Part shown: positions 1 to 7,436 of the stretch, piece after piece
How positions within the stretch are numbered: position 1 is the first letter of the stretch
Layout: every line of letters starts with the position of its first letter
NCBI GenBank assembly: GCA_022508635.1
Contig: JAFLUV010000057.1
Span: 1-12,620 of the forward strand
DNA: 12,620 nucleotides
Reading direction: 5' to 3'
From: Prevotellaceae bacterium
Lineage (GTDB): Bacteria; Bacteroidota; Bacteroidia; Bacteroidales; Bacteroidaceae
Translations under genes and position numbers: made by a program
The notes under the pieces: generated by a model
Database searches by the model: none
What the model saw: only the letters and a program-made list of their open reading frames with translations
Told to the model about the DNA's origin: nothing

Positions 1-2
1 TT

Positions 3-60
3 CACTCGAGTGATCTTAAACATCCACTCGAGCCATCCTAAACATCCACCCGAGTGGGAG
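3..60. repeat. 22-bp tandem repeat with CTCGAG palindromes
   Basis: Two adjacent 22-bp units (3-24 and 25-46) both begin CACTCGAG and both end TAAACATC. A third, degenerate unit begins CACCCGAG at 47 and fades out by about 60. The first unit opens with the perfect 10-bp palindrome CACTCGAGTG (3-12). The array probably continues past the left edge of the window. It lies just beyond the stop of dnaE, so it could act in the dnaE transcript end, but no U-tract hairpin is present, and a protein-binding or inert intergenic repeat is equally possible. The repeat itself is seen directly; any function is unknown. Confidence 0.8.
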
Positions 61-99
61 GCCAATCAGGACTAATCCCAGAGTAAATAACTTGAATTC

Positions 100-3000
100 T
101 TAGTTTAGACTGTAGGTCAGTGCTTCGCATCTCTCAATGTCATCCAGCAACTGCCTCGTTACCTTGACTTGATGGGAGCGAGACGTCATGCGTAGGCGAT
201 TATGTGGGTTCGTTGCATCCAAGAAGATCACGCGCAGGGTCGTATTACCCTGTTCCTTCTTTATATGGGATGCAAGCATTTCCACATCATCCCTGCAAAG
301 GATGTCTGTGTTGACTGTGATTGTGATGCTCTCCACCACCGTTTCGCTGGCATCAGAAAGCCACTCAACACGTCCGATACGCAAGTCATACAGGCCATTG
401 TTGTAGGGATTTTCCATTACTATGCCGCTAATGAGTACAGAGCGGTCGATATTCAGATAACCTCCCCATTTCACCCAATTATCACCGAAAATTCTCAAAT
501 CTCCCGTACCGCTGAAATCCTCAATGGTAACAATTCCATAAGGCTTTCCATTTGCGGTTGTACTTGTTCGTACATCCGTGATGATACCTCCTAACTTGAC
601 GGACTGTCCTGCAAAAGCGGAAAGGTTTGTCATCTGATCCAGCTTTAAATTGCATACATTCTGCAAAGTTACGTAGTACTCATCAAGCGGATGTGCTGAG
701 AGATAGACACCAACTAATTTGCGTTCTTTGTTAAGGCGATCCAGTAACGTCCATTCTTCAGTCTCTGGTACCTCTGGTTTTTTGAGTTCTATGGCATCCA
801 TGCCGAAGAGTGAGAACCGTGCCTCCATTTTTGCCTGCTGGAATTGCGTGCCATAACGTATAAGTAGATCTATAAATTCCTCTCCTTTGGGAGTTTGTGC
901 CACCAACTGCTCTCTCCGTATGCCGTTCACGATACTGTCGAAAGCACCGCTCAGGGAAAGAAATCTCATACCGTTACTCTTTACGGCGGATATGTTGACA
1001 CGCTCCACGAAGTCGTATAGGTCGCGGAAAGGTCCATTTTTCTCCCTTTCCTGTACAATGGCTTCCACCGCAGCATCGCCCAGACCCTTAATGGCCATCA
1101 GTCCGTAACGTATCTGCTGGCGGTCGTTGACACCGAAGTCCATGTGCGACTCGTTGACGTCAGGTCCCAGCACTTCCAGCTTCATAGCATGGCATTCTTC
1201 AAGCAACTTTTTTACTTCCTTCACGTCGTTTTTGCCGCGTGTCAGCAGAGCTGCCATGAATTCTGCCGGATAATGTGCTTTCATATACGCGGTCTGATAG
1301 GAAACCCACGAGTAGCAAGCAGCATGGGACTTGTTGAAAGCGTATGAAGCGAACTTTTCCCAGTCTGTCCATATTTTTTCAAGTATTTTCGGGTCGTGTC
1401 CGTTTTGCGTACCTCCTTCGATAAATTTGGGTTTCATCTTGTCCACGATATCCTTCTTTTTCTTACCCATTGCCTTACGTAGAGCATCGCTTTCGCCCCG
1501 GGTGAATCCTGCTAACTTACGCGAAAGTAGCATGACCTGCTCCTGATAGACCGTGATGCCGTATGTGTCGCGGAGGTATTCTTCGCAGGCATCAAGGTCG
1601 TATGTAATAGGTTCTTGTCCGTTCTTGCGCTTGATGAACTGCGGGATGTAGTCCATAGGCCCTGGTCGGTAGAGGGCATTCATGGCGATGAGGTCTTCAA
1701 AGACAGTCGGGTGAAGCTCCTTTAAGTATTTGCGCATGCCTACCGATTCAAATTGGAATGTACCTACAGTACGTCCTTCCTGATAGAGTTTATAAGTGAG
1801 TGGATCGTCAATAGGAATGTTGTCCAGGTCTATATCTATGCCACGTGCTTCCTTGACGATACGACATGCTTCCTTGAGCTGTGAGAGGGTCTTGAGTCCA
1901 AGGAAGTCCATTTTGATAAGCCCGGTGCTTTCGATGACGTGTCCGTCGTACTGTGTGACGGCGGTCTTGCGATTGGGGAAGTCAGGGTCATCTGCTGTCG
2001 AGACGGGTACATGATCACTGATAGGATCCCGGCAGATGATGACTCCGCAGGCATGGATGCCAGTGTTACGCACTGTGCCCTCCAGTTTCAGGGCGTACCT
2101 GATGGTATCTGCTATCTGAGGATCCTGCGAGAAACGTGCCTCTTTCAGCTCCGGAGTGGCTTCGATGTAGTTTGCCAGCGTGGGTTTCTTGCCTTCAGGC
2201 AGACGGTCTGGCATTGCTCTACACCACGCATTGACTACTTGGAGTGATAATTTTTTCACGCGTCCTGCGTCCTTGAGGCTGCTTTTTGCCGCCATAACGC
2301 CGTAGGTGATGATGTGTGCACAGTTCTCGTGTCCGTACTTGTCCATAACCCATTGCAATACTTTTCCTCTGCCGTCATCATCGAAGTCGGTGTCAATATC
2401 GGGTAACGAGATTCGATCAGGGTTGAGGAAACGCTCAAATAGGAGATCGTACTTTAGAGGGTCAAGCTTCGTGATACCTAAGCAATATGCTACTACCGAA
2501 CCTGCTGCCGAGCCTCGTCCTGGACCTACCCATACGCCAAGCTCGTTGCGTGCGCTGTTGATAAAATCTTGTACAATGAGGAAGTACCCGGGGAATCCCA
2601 TTGTCTTCATGATATGGAGTTCGAATCGGATGCGATCGTCTACGTCCTTTGGCAGTTCCTGTTCCTTTCCTTCAACATCGGGTTCCTTGCAATAGAGGCG
2701 CTTGGCACCTTCGTAGGTAAGTTTGGCAAGATAGTCTGCTTCGAACTTGATACGGTAGAGTTTGTCAATGCCTCCCAACTTTTCTATCTTTTTTTCACCT
2801 TCTTCTCGCGATAATTGGTTTTCTCCGTTCTCGTCACTCGTGAACTCACGGAAGAGATCTTCGTCGGTAAATCGCTGCCGCCATAACTCTTCTGTACCAA
2901 ACTCTTCCGGGATGGGGAAGAAAGGCATGATGGGATTGGACTCCAGATCATAGATTTCCACCTTGTTTAGTATTTCGCAAGTGTTGGCTACGGCCTCTGG

Positions 3001-3840
3001 GAGATCATTGAAGATGGCATTCATCTCTGCGCGCGTCTTGAACCATTCCTGTTTGCTGTAACGCATACGGTTCGGGTCGTCTATGTCCTTGCCTGTGGAG
3101 ATACATAATAAAAGATCGTGGACTTCAGCATCTTCTTCGTCAAGGAAATGCGCATCGTTGGTGCAAATGAGTTTCACACCGCATTTGTGTGCTAATTCTA
3201 TGAGAATGGGATTGACCAGTTTCTGTACTTCAAATGTTTCACGGTTGGCAATCTTCGAGGGGTCAGTCACTTCGTGACGTTGTAGTTCGATATAGTAGTC
3301 GTCGCCCCAGATGTCGTGAAACCATTGGATGGTTTTCTCAGCACTTGCCAAGTCACCGTTGACTATTTTTTGAGGAACTTCACCACCAATGCAAGCAGAG
3401 CAGATGATAAGCCCTTCGTGGTACTTTTCCAAATCTTTGTAATCAGTGCGAGGGCGCATATAGAAGCCGTCAACCCATGAACGCGAAACGAGCTTGATAA
3501 GGTTATGGTAGCCAGTCAGATTCTTTGCCAGTACGATAAGATGCCAGCCAGACTGGTTTTCTCGTCCACCGTTGCGCACGCTTTTGTCGCCGCATCGTGC
3601 TACATACATCTCACAGCCAAAGATGGGTTTGAAGGGTTCTTGTCCTTGTGCCTTCCTTTCCTTGTTCACCTGCTGGCAATAGTCGTATAGTTCCTTTATG
3701 CCGAACATATTACCATGGTCGGTAAGAGCCATGCCTTTCATGCCGTCGGAGATGGCTTTGTCTACCATTCCCTTGATAGACGAGAGGCCGTCAAGCAATG
3801 AGTATTGTGAATGGACGTGTAGGTGTACGAAGTCTTCCAT
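100..3840 (-). CDS. dnaE: DNA polymerase III subunit alpha (DnaE)
   Basis: Catalytic subunit of the replicative DNA polymerase, acting in the cytoplasm at the replication fork. I start it at the ATG at 3840 (protein MEDFVHLHVH, 1246 residues), because family members begin just before the PHP motif; the frame is open 23 codons further upstream to 3909, but that extension is lysine-rich and not family-like. The PHP domain occupies about residues 5-230, and nine residues at the expected metal-ligand places are present: H8, H10, D17, H41, E76, H99, C149, D229 and H231. The polymerase palm has GPGRGSAAGS and PDIDTDF (D481, D483), plus MDFLGL with D645 as the third catalytic aspartate. An OB fold lies near residues 1075-1160 (VKLGGIITDVRT). 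A charged insertion of several tens of residues precedes the palm, as I recall for Bacteroidota DnaE. No Shine-Dalgarno sequence is evident. It is divergent from psd. Confidence 0.97.
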   Translation of the reverse strand: MEDFVHLHVHSQYSLLDGLSSIKGMVDKAISDGMKGMALTDHGNMFGIKELYDYCQQVNKERKAQGQEPFKPIFGCEMYVARCGDKSVRNGGRENQSGWHLIVLAKNLTGYHNLIKLVSRSWVDGFYMRPRTDYKDLEKYHEGLIICSACIGGEVPQKIVNGDLASAEKTIQWFHDIWGDDYYIELQRHEVTDPSKIANRETFEVQKLVNPILIELAHKCGVKLICTNDAHFLDEEDAEVHDLLLCISTGKDIDDPNRMRYSKQEWFKTRAEMNAIFNDLPEAVANTCEILNKVEIYDLESNPIMPFFPIPEEFGTEELWRQRFTDEDLFREFTSDENGENQLSREEGEKKIEKLGGIDKLYRIKFEADYLAKLTYEGAKRLYCKEPDVEGKEQELPKDVDDRIRFELHIMKTMGFPGYFLIVQDFINSARNELGVWVGPGRGSAAGSVVAYCLGITKLDPLKYDLLFERFLNPDRISLPDIDTDFDDDGRGKVLQWVMDKYGHENCAHIITYGVMAAKSSLKDAGRVKKLSLQVVNAWCRAMPDRLPEGKKPTLANYIEATPELKEARFSQDPQIADTIRYALKLEGTVRNTGIHACGVIICRDPISDHVPVSTADDPDFPNRKTAVTQYDGHVIESTGLIKMDFLGLKTLSQLKEACRIVKEARGIDIDLDNIPIDDPLTYKLYQEGRTVGTFQFESVGMRKYLKELHPTVFEDLIAMNALYRPGPMDYIPQFIKRKNGQEPITYDLDACEEYLRDTYGITVYQEQVMLLSRKLAGFTRGESDALRKAMGKKKKDIVDKMKPKFIEGGTQNGHDPKILEKIWTDWEKFASYAFNKSHAACYSWVSYQTAYMKAHYPAEFMAALLTRGKNDVKEVKKLLEECHAMKLEVLGPDVNESHMDFGVNDRQQIRYGLMAIKGLGDAAVEAIVQEREKNGPFRDLYDFVERVNISAVKSNGMRFLSLSGAFDSIVNGIRREQLVAQTPKGEEFIDLLIRYGTQFQQAKMEARFSLFGMDAIELKKPEVPETEEWTLLDRLNKERKLVGVYLSAHPLDEYYVTLQNVCNLKLDQMTNLSAFAGQSVKLGGIITDVRTSTTANGKPYGIVTIEDFSGTGDLRIFGDNWVKWGGYLNIDRSVLISGIVMENPYNNGLYDLRIGRVEWLSDASETVVESITITVNTDILCRDDVEMLASHIKKEQGNTTLRVIFLDATNPHNRLRMTSRSHQVKVTRQLLDDIERCEALTYSLN

Positions 3841-3931
3841 ACTTAACTTAAGTTTTATAGGGGTGTAAGATGTGAAAGCGAAGTTCGTGTTTTTTTTCTT
3901 AATGGGCAAGTGAATGGTGTGTTTTTTGTGT

Positions 3932-3957
3932 CAACATATTGAAAATGTCTTTTTCAA
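3932..3957 (-). promoter_or_regulatory. Weak candidate promoter for dnaE
   Basis: On the minus strand, TATGTTG (plus-strand 3932-3938) resembles the Bacteroidota -7 element TAnnTTTG with one T missing. A TTG (plus-strand 3955-3957) sits 16 bp upstream, shorter than the usual 19-21. Transcription would begin about 85 bp before the dnaE start. This is the best candidate I found in the divergent gap, but the match is poor. Confidence 0.25.
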
Positions 3958-3958
3958 T
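3938..3958. repeat. Perfect inverted repeat beside the psd promoter
   Basis: ATTGAAAA (3938-3945) and TTTTCAAT (3951-3958) are perfect reverse complements separated by 5 bp. The repeat directly abuts the -33 element of the psd promoter and overlaps the weak dnaE promoter candidate on the other strand. Its position suits an operator controlling one or both divergent transcripts. The sequence is AT-rich, so chance occurrence is possible. Confidence 0.5.
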
Positions 3959-3989
3959 CTTGCTGTTTCAGAAAAAAGCATTAACTTTG
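3959..3989 (+). promoter_or_regulatory. Bacteroidota-type promoter of psd-pssA
   Basis: A perfect -7 element TAACTTTG (3982-3989, consensus TAnnTTTG) is preceded, after a 19-bp spacer, by CTTG (3959-3962), close to the -33 TTTG/TTG element. The predicted transcript start is near 3996, leaving a leader of only about 15 nt before the psd ATG at 4011. It is the best-formed promoter in the window. Confidence 0.65.
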
Positions 3990-4010
3990 AGGCGGATTAT
4001 ATAGAAATTC

Positions 4011-4712
4011 ATGGGTAAAAGACTAAGGAAACTTAAGAAAATACGCCTCCATCATGAAGGTAACAAGACATTGTTCTGGAGTGCTATCGTGCTGTTGGTG
4101 CTCAATTTTGCCATATTGCATTGTTTCGATTCGCGGCTTCCGTTTGACGTTTGCATTGCACTAAGCGCTATCGTTTATGGCGTGTTACTCAATTTTTTCC
4201 AGTGTCCTATCCGTACTTTTGAGGGTGAGACGGAGGGCATCGTCGTAGCTCCAGCGGACGGCAAAGTGGTCGTGGTGGAGGAGACAGAGGAGAATGAGTA
4301 CTTCCATGATCGTCGATTGATGGTAAGCATCTTTATGAGTCTTTTCAATGTTCATGCCAATTGGATTCCGGTGGACGGGACAATAAAATATGTGAGTCAT
4401 CTTGATGGCAATTTCCACAGGGCATGGCTGCCTAAGGCAAGCAACGAGAACGAGCACAGCCTTGTGGTCATCGAGACACCCGATGGCACAGAGATTCTTG
4501 CACGACAGGTGGCGGGTGCTGTGGCACGACGCATTGTTACCTATCCCAGCGTGGGGGAAGACTGCTATGTCGATGAGCATTTGGGCTTCATCAAGTTTGG
4601 CTCGCGCGTTGACCTATACTTGCCCCTTGGCACGGAAGTGTGTGTGAAACTTAACCAAAAGACCGTAGGTAACGAGACTGTGATAGCTAAGTTGGTGAAG
4701 AACGAGGAGTGA
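4011..4712 (+). CDS. psd: Phosphatidylserine decarboxylase, pyruvoyl-dependent
   Basis: Converts phosphatidylserine to phosphatidylethanolamine at the inner membrane. The 233-residue protein is a short form of the family. A basic N-terminus ([10 protein letters not shown]) is followed by two hydrophobic segments at about residues 21-39 and 44-63, and then by the catalytic domain with APADGK (80-85), NVHANW (113-118) and the self-cleavage site FGS (196-198). In this family the proenzyme is cut at the Gly-Ser bond and the serine (here Ser198) becomes the pyruvoyl cofactor. The stop is 13 bp before pssA, the gene for the preceding pathway step, so the two are almost certainly co-transcribed. No ribosome-binding sequence is visible before the ATG. 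Confidence 0.95.
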   Translation: MGKRLRKLKKIRLHHEGNKTLFWSAIVLLVLNFAILHCFDSRLPFDVCIALSAIVYGVLLNFFQCPIRTFEGETEGIVVAPADGKVVVVEETEENEYFHDRRLMVSIFMSLFNVHANWIPVDGTIKYVSHLDGNFHRAWLPKASNENEHSLVVIETPDGTEILARQVAGAVARRIVTYPSVGEDCYVDEHLGFIKFGSRVDLYLPLGTEVCVKLNQKTVGNETVIAKLVKNEE

Positions 4713-4725
4713 AACACGAAGATTC

Positions 4726-5421
4726 ATGAAAAAGCACGTCCCTAACGTCATAACTTGTTGTAATTTAATATGTGGCTGCATGGCAACGGGTGCAGCCTTT
4801 TACGGCAATTACCACTATGCAGTGCTGATGATTGTCCTTGGTGCCGTATTCGATTTCTTCGACGGCATGGTGGCACGGGCACTTGGTGTCTCGTCGGGCA
4901 TCGGCAGGGAACTTGATTCGCTGGCAGATGTTGTTACATTCGGCTTGGCTCCCAGTGCTATTCTCTTCTATCTTTTCCACGAGGTGTATTGTCCTGAGAT
5001 GCTTGCGCCTGTCAGCCGGATGCTGCCTTATACTGCTTTCTTCATGGCGGCTTTTTCTGCCCTTCGTCTTGCGAAGTTCAACCTTGACGAGCGTCAGCAC
5101 CAGCAGTTCATCGGTTTGCCGACACCGGCGAATGCCCTCTTTTGGGGGAGTCTTGTGCTGGGAGAGCATGCTTTTCTTGTATCACTGCGTTTTAATGCTG
5201 TCTTCCTCTTTCTTTTTATGTTGCTGTTTTGCATGCTCTTGGTGTGCGAAGTGCCAATGCTGGCGTTGAAATTCAAGAACATGAGCTGGGCTGACAACAA
5301 GCAGCGCTATGTCTTCCTGTTGGGTTGCCTGCCCTTGTTACTGTTCGGCACTTCCTCGTTTGCCGCGATGATTGTGTGGTACGTGGCGGTGTCGGTGGCA
5401 TACCCCAGGCTGATGAAGTGA
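4726..5421 (+). CDS. pssA: CDP-diacylglycerol-serine O-phosphatidyltransferase
   Basis: An integral membrane enzyme that joins serine to CDP-diacylglycerol to make phosphatidylserine, the substrate of the upstream Psd. The 231-residue protein carries the complete CDP-alcohol phosphatidyltransferase signature DGx2ARx8Gx3Dx3D: D46, G47, A50, R51, G60, D64 and D68, with a further D43 giving the DxxD start. Several hydrophobic segments follow, including strongly hydrophobic stretches at about 155-180 and 195-229. The N-terminus MKKHVPNVITCCNLICG matches the usual start of the membrane-embedded type II synthase (inference from recalled sequences). It is the second gene of the psd operon and ends 59 bp from the convergent end of rsmA; I see no clear terminator hairpin in that gap. 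Confidence 0.95.
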   Translation: MKKHVPNVITCCNLICGCMATGAAFYGNYHYAVLMIVLGAVFDFFDGMVARALGVSSGIGRELDSLADVVTFGLAPSAILFYLFHEVYCPEMLAPVSRMLPYTAFFMAAFSALRLAKFNLDERQHQQFIGLPTPANALFWGSLVLGEHAFLVSLRFNAVFLFLFMLLFCMLLVCEVPMLALKFKNMSWADNKQRYVFLLGCLPLLLFGTSSFAAMIVWYVAVSVAYPRLMK

Positions 5422-5480
5422 CAGTGGCGAGGAAGAGCTGAGGGATGCTGGACTGGGGCGTAGGTTATGTCCCGGGGAAA

Positions 5481-6290
5481 TCAGAGATATGCCTGCAAGC
5501 GCAGGGTAAGGTTGACAAAGTCTTGCACGCTAAGCTGTTCGGGGCGTTTTGTCATGACGGGGTCGGCAAGCAGTCCGGAGAAGTCCGCTGCCGGGTTCTG
5601 CTCGGCGATGAGTGCAGAGAGAAGCGGACGTATGTTGTTGCGCAGTGTCTTGCGCCGCTGGTTGAACGTCGTCTTGACGAGACGGCGGAAAAGTTTCTCG
5701 TCGCAACCCAGTTCGGTCGTATTGTTGCGTGTGAGGCGGACGACTGCGCTGCGAACCTTGGGAGGCGGATTGAAGACGCCGGGCTCCACGGTGAAGAGGT
5801 ACTCCACATCGTACCACGCCTGCAACAATACGCTCAAGATGCCGTAAGCCTTGCTCCCCGGTCTTGCCGCCATGCGCTCCGCTACTTCCTTCTGTATCAT
5901 GCCCGTGCAACAGGGAATGAGTTCCTTGTAGTCGAGCATCTTGAAGAAAATCTGGCTGGAGATATTATAGGGGTAGTTGCCCGTAAGTACGAACGGCGAT
6001 CCTCCGAAGGTGCGCTCCAAGTGCATCTTCAAGAAATCGTCCTCAATGATGCAGTCCTCCAGTTCGGGATACGTGCGACGGAGGTACTCCACACTTTCGT
6101 AGTCAATCTCCACAACCTTCACCTGCCTCGGCTTTTGCACCAGGAACTGCGTCATCACACCCATGCCCGGCCCTACTTCCAGTACGGGCAGGTCAGGGCA
6201 TGCGTCTACGGTGTCGGCAATGTCGCTGGCTATGCCTAGGTCGGTCAAAAAGTGCTGTCCCAGGAACTTTTTCGGCTTAACGGTTCTCAT
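5481..6290 (-). CDS. rsmA: 16S rRNA dimethyladenosine transferase RsmA/KsgA
   Basis: Dimethylates the two adjacent adenines in the 3'-terminal helix of 16S rRNA (A1518/A1519 in E. coli numbering), using SAM, late in small-subunit assembly. The 269-residue length is normal. The N-terminal KKFLGQHFL (7-15) is diagnostic, the SAM-binding motif I is VLEVGPGMG (36-44), motif II acidic E61 follows, then EDDF (83-86) and the catalytic motif NYPYNIS (105-111; NLPYNIS in many bacteria). FNPPPKVRSAVVRL and FNQRRKTLRNN are the expected C-terminal family motifs. The start at 6290 gives the usual N-terminus. The gene is convergent with pssA and divergent from the membrane protein gene on the right. Confidence 0.96.
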   Translation of the reverse strand: MRTVKPKKFLGQHFLTDLGIASDIADTVDACPDLPVLEVGPGMGVMTQFLVQKPRQVKVVEIDYESVEYLRRTYPELEDCIIEDDFLKMHLERTFGGSPFVLTGNYPYNISSQIFFKMLDYKELIPCCTGMIQKEVAERMAARPGSKAYGILSVLLQAWYDVEYLFTVEPGVFNPPPKVRSAVVRLTRNNTTELGCDEKLFRRLVKTTFNQRRKTLRNNIRPLLSALIAEQNPAADFSGLLADPVMTKRPEQLSVQDFVNLTLRLQAYL

Positions 6291-6306
6291 TCTCCTTATT
6301 TATTTG

Positions 6307-6314
6307 TAAATTTG
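6307..6314 (+). promoter_or_regulatory. Candidate -7 element of the YbhN-like gene
   Basis: TAAATTTG matches the Bacteroidota -7 consensus TAnnTTTG. No clear TTTG lies 19-21 bp upstream. Transcription would start near 6321, giving a leader of about 48 nt to the ATG at 6369; the earlier ATG at 6327 would be nearly leaderless. Confidence 0.5.
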
Positions 6315-6319
6315 CGGTG

Positions 6320-6327
6320 CAAAGATA
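6320..6327 (-). promoter_or_regulatory. Candidate -7 element of rsmA
   Basis: The minus strand reads TATCTTTG, an exact TAnnTTTG match. The transcript would begin near 6313 and have a leader of about 22 nt before the rsmA ATG at 6290. No convincing -33 element is visible. It lies only 5 bp from the opposing plus-strand -7 element. Confidence 0.5.
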
Positions 6328-6368
6328 TGAAAAGATTGGGGATTAAGGATTGGGGAAGTGTCAAATTC

Positions 6369-7343
6369 ATGCATAGGATTCGGAAAATAGTCAGGATAGG
6401 CTTGCCCTTGGCCTTTGCCGTGGGCATCCTGTGGTGGATGTACCGAGGCTTTCGCTGGGAAGAGCTCCAGAATGCTTTGTCGCACCAGATGTCATGGACA
6501 TGGATGTTGCTGAGCATGCCTTTCGGTGTGTTGGCACAGGTGTTGCGGGCTGTGCGTTGGCGGCAGGTGCTGTTACCGACAGGCGAGCGTCCGCGTCTCT
6601 CCACTTGCGTCCATGCTGTCTTCCTGAGCTATGCCAGCAGTCTCGTTATTCCGCGCGTGGGCGAAGTATTACGTTGCGGCGTGTTGCGACGCTATGACGG
6701 TACAAACTTCAGCTGTTGTGTTGGCACGGTGGTCACCGAACGTGTCATTGATACAATTCTCATTTTGGTGCTTTCTTTCCTGGTATTCCTGACACAGATA
6801 CCCGTCTTCCTGAGTTTTTTTCGGCGGACAGGCGTGACATTGGGCGGCGTGCTTGACTCTTTTAGCATGACAGGGTATTTCGTGACGGCAGCTTGTGGCG
6901 TACTCGCCGTGCTGTGCGTTGTCCTGCTTGCCAGCCGGTTCCGCTTCCTCTCGCACACCAGGTCCGTGTTCTCTGATCTTTCGGAAGGTCTGCTCTCTGT
7001 GCGTGAAGTGAAGCAACCGATACTCTTTTTACTATATTCAATCGGCATCTGGCTGAGCTATTATCTGCACTTCTATCTTACTTTCTTTTGCTTTGACTTC
7101 ACTGCCGGCCTCGGTTCGTTGGCAGCACTTGTGGCATTCGTTGTTGGTACTTTTGCCGTGCTTGTGCCAACACCCAACGGTGCCGGTTCCTGGCATTTCG
7201 CCGTCAAAACCATCCTTGTGCTTTATGGCGTGGAACAGACTTCGGGGGCATTGTTCGTACTCATCGTCCACACCCTTCAGACTCTGCTTGTCGTTCTGCT
7301 CGGTGTCTGGTCGTTGTTGATGCTTCTTCTTAGAAAACGGTAA
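6369..7343 (+). CDS. YbhN/LPG-synthase-like flippase-domain membrane protein
   Basis: A polytopic inner-membrane protein of the UPF0104 / lysylphosphatidylglycerol synthase transmembrane family (flippase-like domain, as in YbhN and the MprF N-terminus). I chose the ATG at 6369 (324 residues, MHRIRKIVRIGLPLAFAVG), because it places a short basic tail before the first membrane segment and lies after the candidate promoter. An ATG at 6327 (338 residues) is the alternative; the frame opens at 6252 but would overlap rsmA. Family features are VLRAVRWRQVLLP, IPRVGEVLRCG, the TERVID motif and PTPNGAGSWHFAV near the C-terminus, with about seven or eight hydrophobic segments. There is no cytoplasmic aminoacyltransferase domain, so it is not a full MprF. 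The substrate cannot be told from sequence; a lipid is the family-based guess. Confidence 0.85.
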   Translation: MHRIRKIVRIGLPLAFAVGILWWMYRGFRWEELQNALSHQMSWTWMLLSMPFGVLAQVLRAVRWRQVLLPTGERPRLSTCVHAVFLSYASSLVIPRVGEVLRCGVLRRYDGTNFSCCVGTVVTERVIDTILILVLSFLVFLTQIPVFLSFFRRTGVTLGGVLDSFSMTGYFVTAACGVLAVLCVVLLASRFRFLSHTRSVFSDLSEGLLSVREVKQPILFLLYSIGIWLSYYLHFYLTFFCFDFTAGLGSLAALVAFVVGTFAVLVPTPNGAGSWHFAVKTILVLYGVEQTSGALFVLIVHTLQTLLVVLLGVWSLLMLLLRKR

Positions 7344-7382
7344 TTTCTTTACACTTCATTTTTTACATATCACTTTTTTTCA

Positions 7383-7390
7383 TAACTTTG
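7383..7390 (+). promoter_or_regulatory. Candidate promoter of the sppA operon
   Basis: TAACTTTG matches the -7 consensus TAnnTTTG exactly and is identical to the psd element. The -33 region is only a T-run (7359-7364). Transcription would start near 7397, with a leader of about 40 nt to the sppA ATG. It lies in the 93-bp gap after the upstream membrane protein gene, consistent with a new transcription unit starting here. Confidence 0.55.
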
Positions 7391-7436
7391 CTGCTTGATA
7401 ACATGTAGAACGAAAAATAATATAATATTAAGGTAA

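Noticed and set aside
1..60. CRISPR array, considered for the left repeat
   Set aside because: The units are 22 bp in direct tandem with no unique spacers, and no cas gene is present.
3841..3909. A 23-codon N-terminal extension of DnaE
   Set aside because: The extension is lysine-rich, encoded by AT-rich intergenic-type sequence, and the PHP domain normally starts within a few residues of MEDFVHLHVH.
5422..5480. Bidirectional terminator between pssA and rsmA
   Set aside because: I found no stem of useful length with a T-run on either strand; only CCCGGG and weak GGGG/CCC pairing are present.
5445..6239. A 264-codon open frame on the plus strand opposite rsmA
   Set aside because: It lies wholly antisense to a gene with complete RsmA motifs, its protein shows no recognisable domain, and GC-rich third positions commonly open such antisense frames.
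6252..6368. Longer N-termini for the YbhN-like membrane protein
   Set aside because: The 6252 start would overlap rsmA and precede the candidate promoter. The 6327 start is possible but would be nearly leaderless, so 6369 was preferred.
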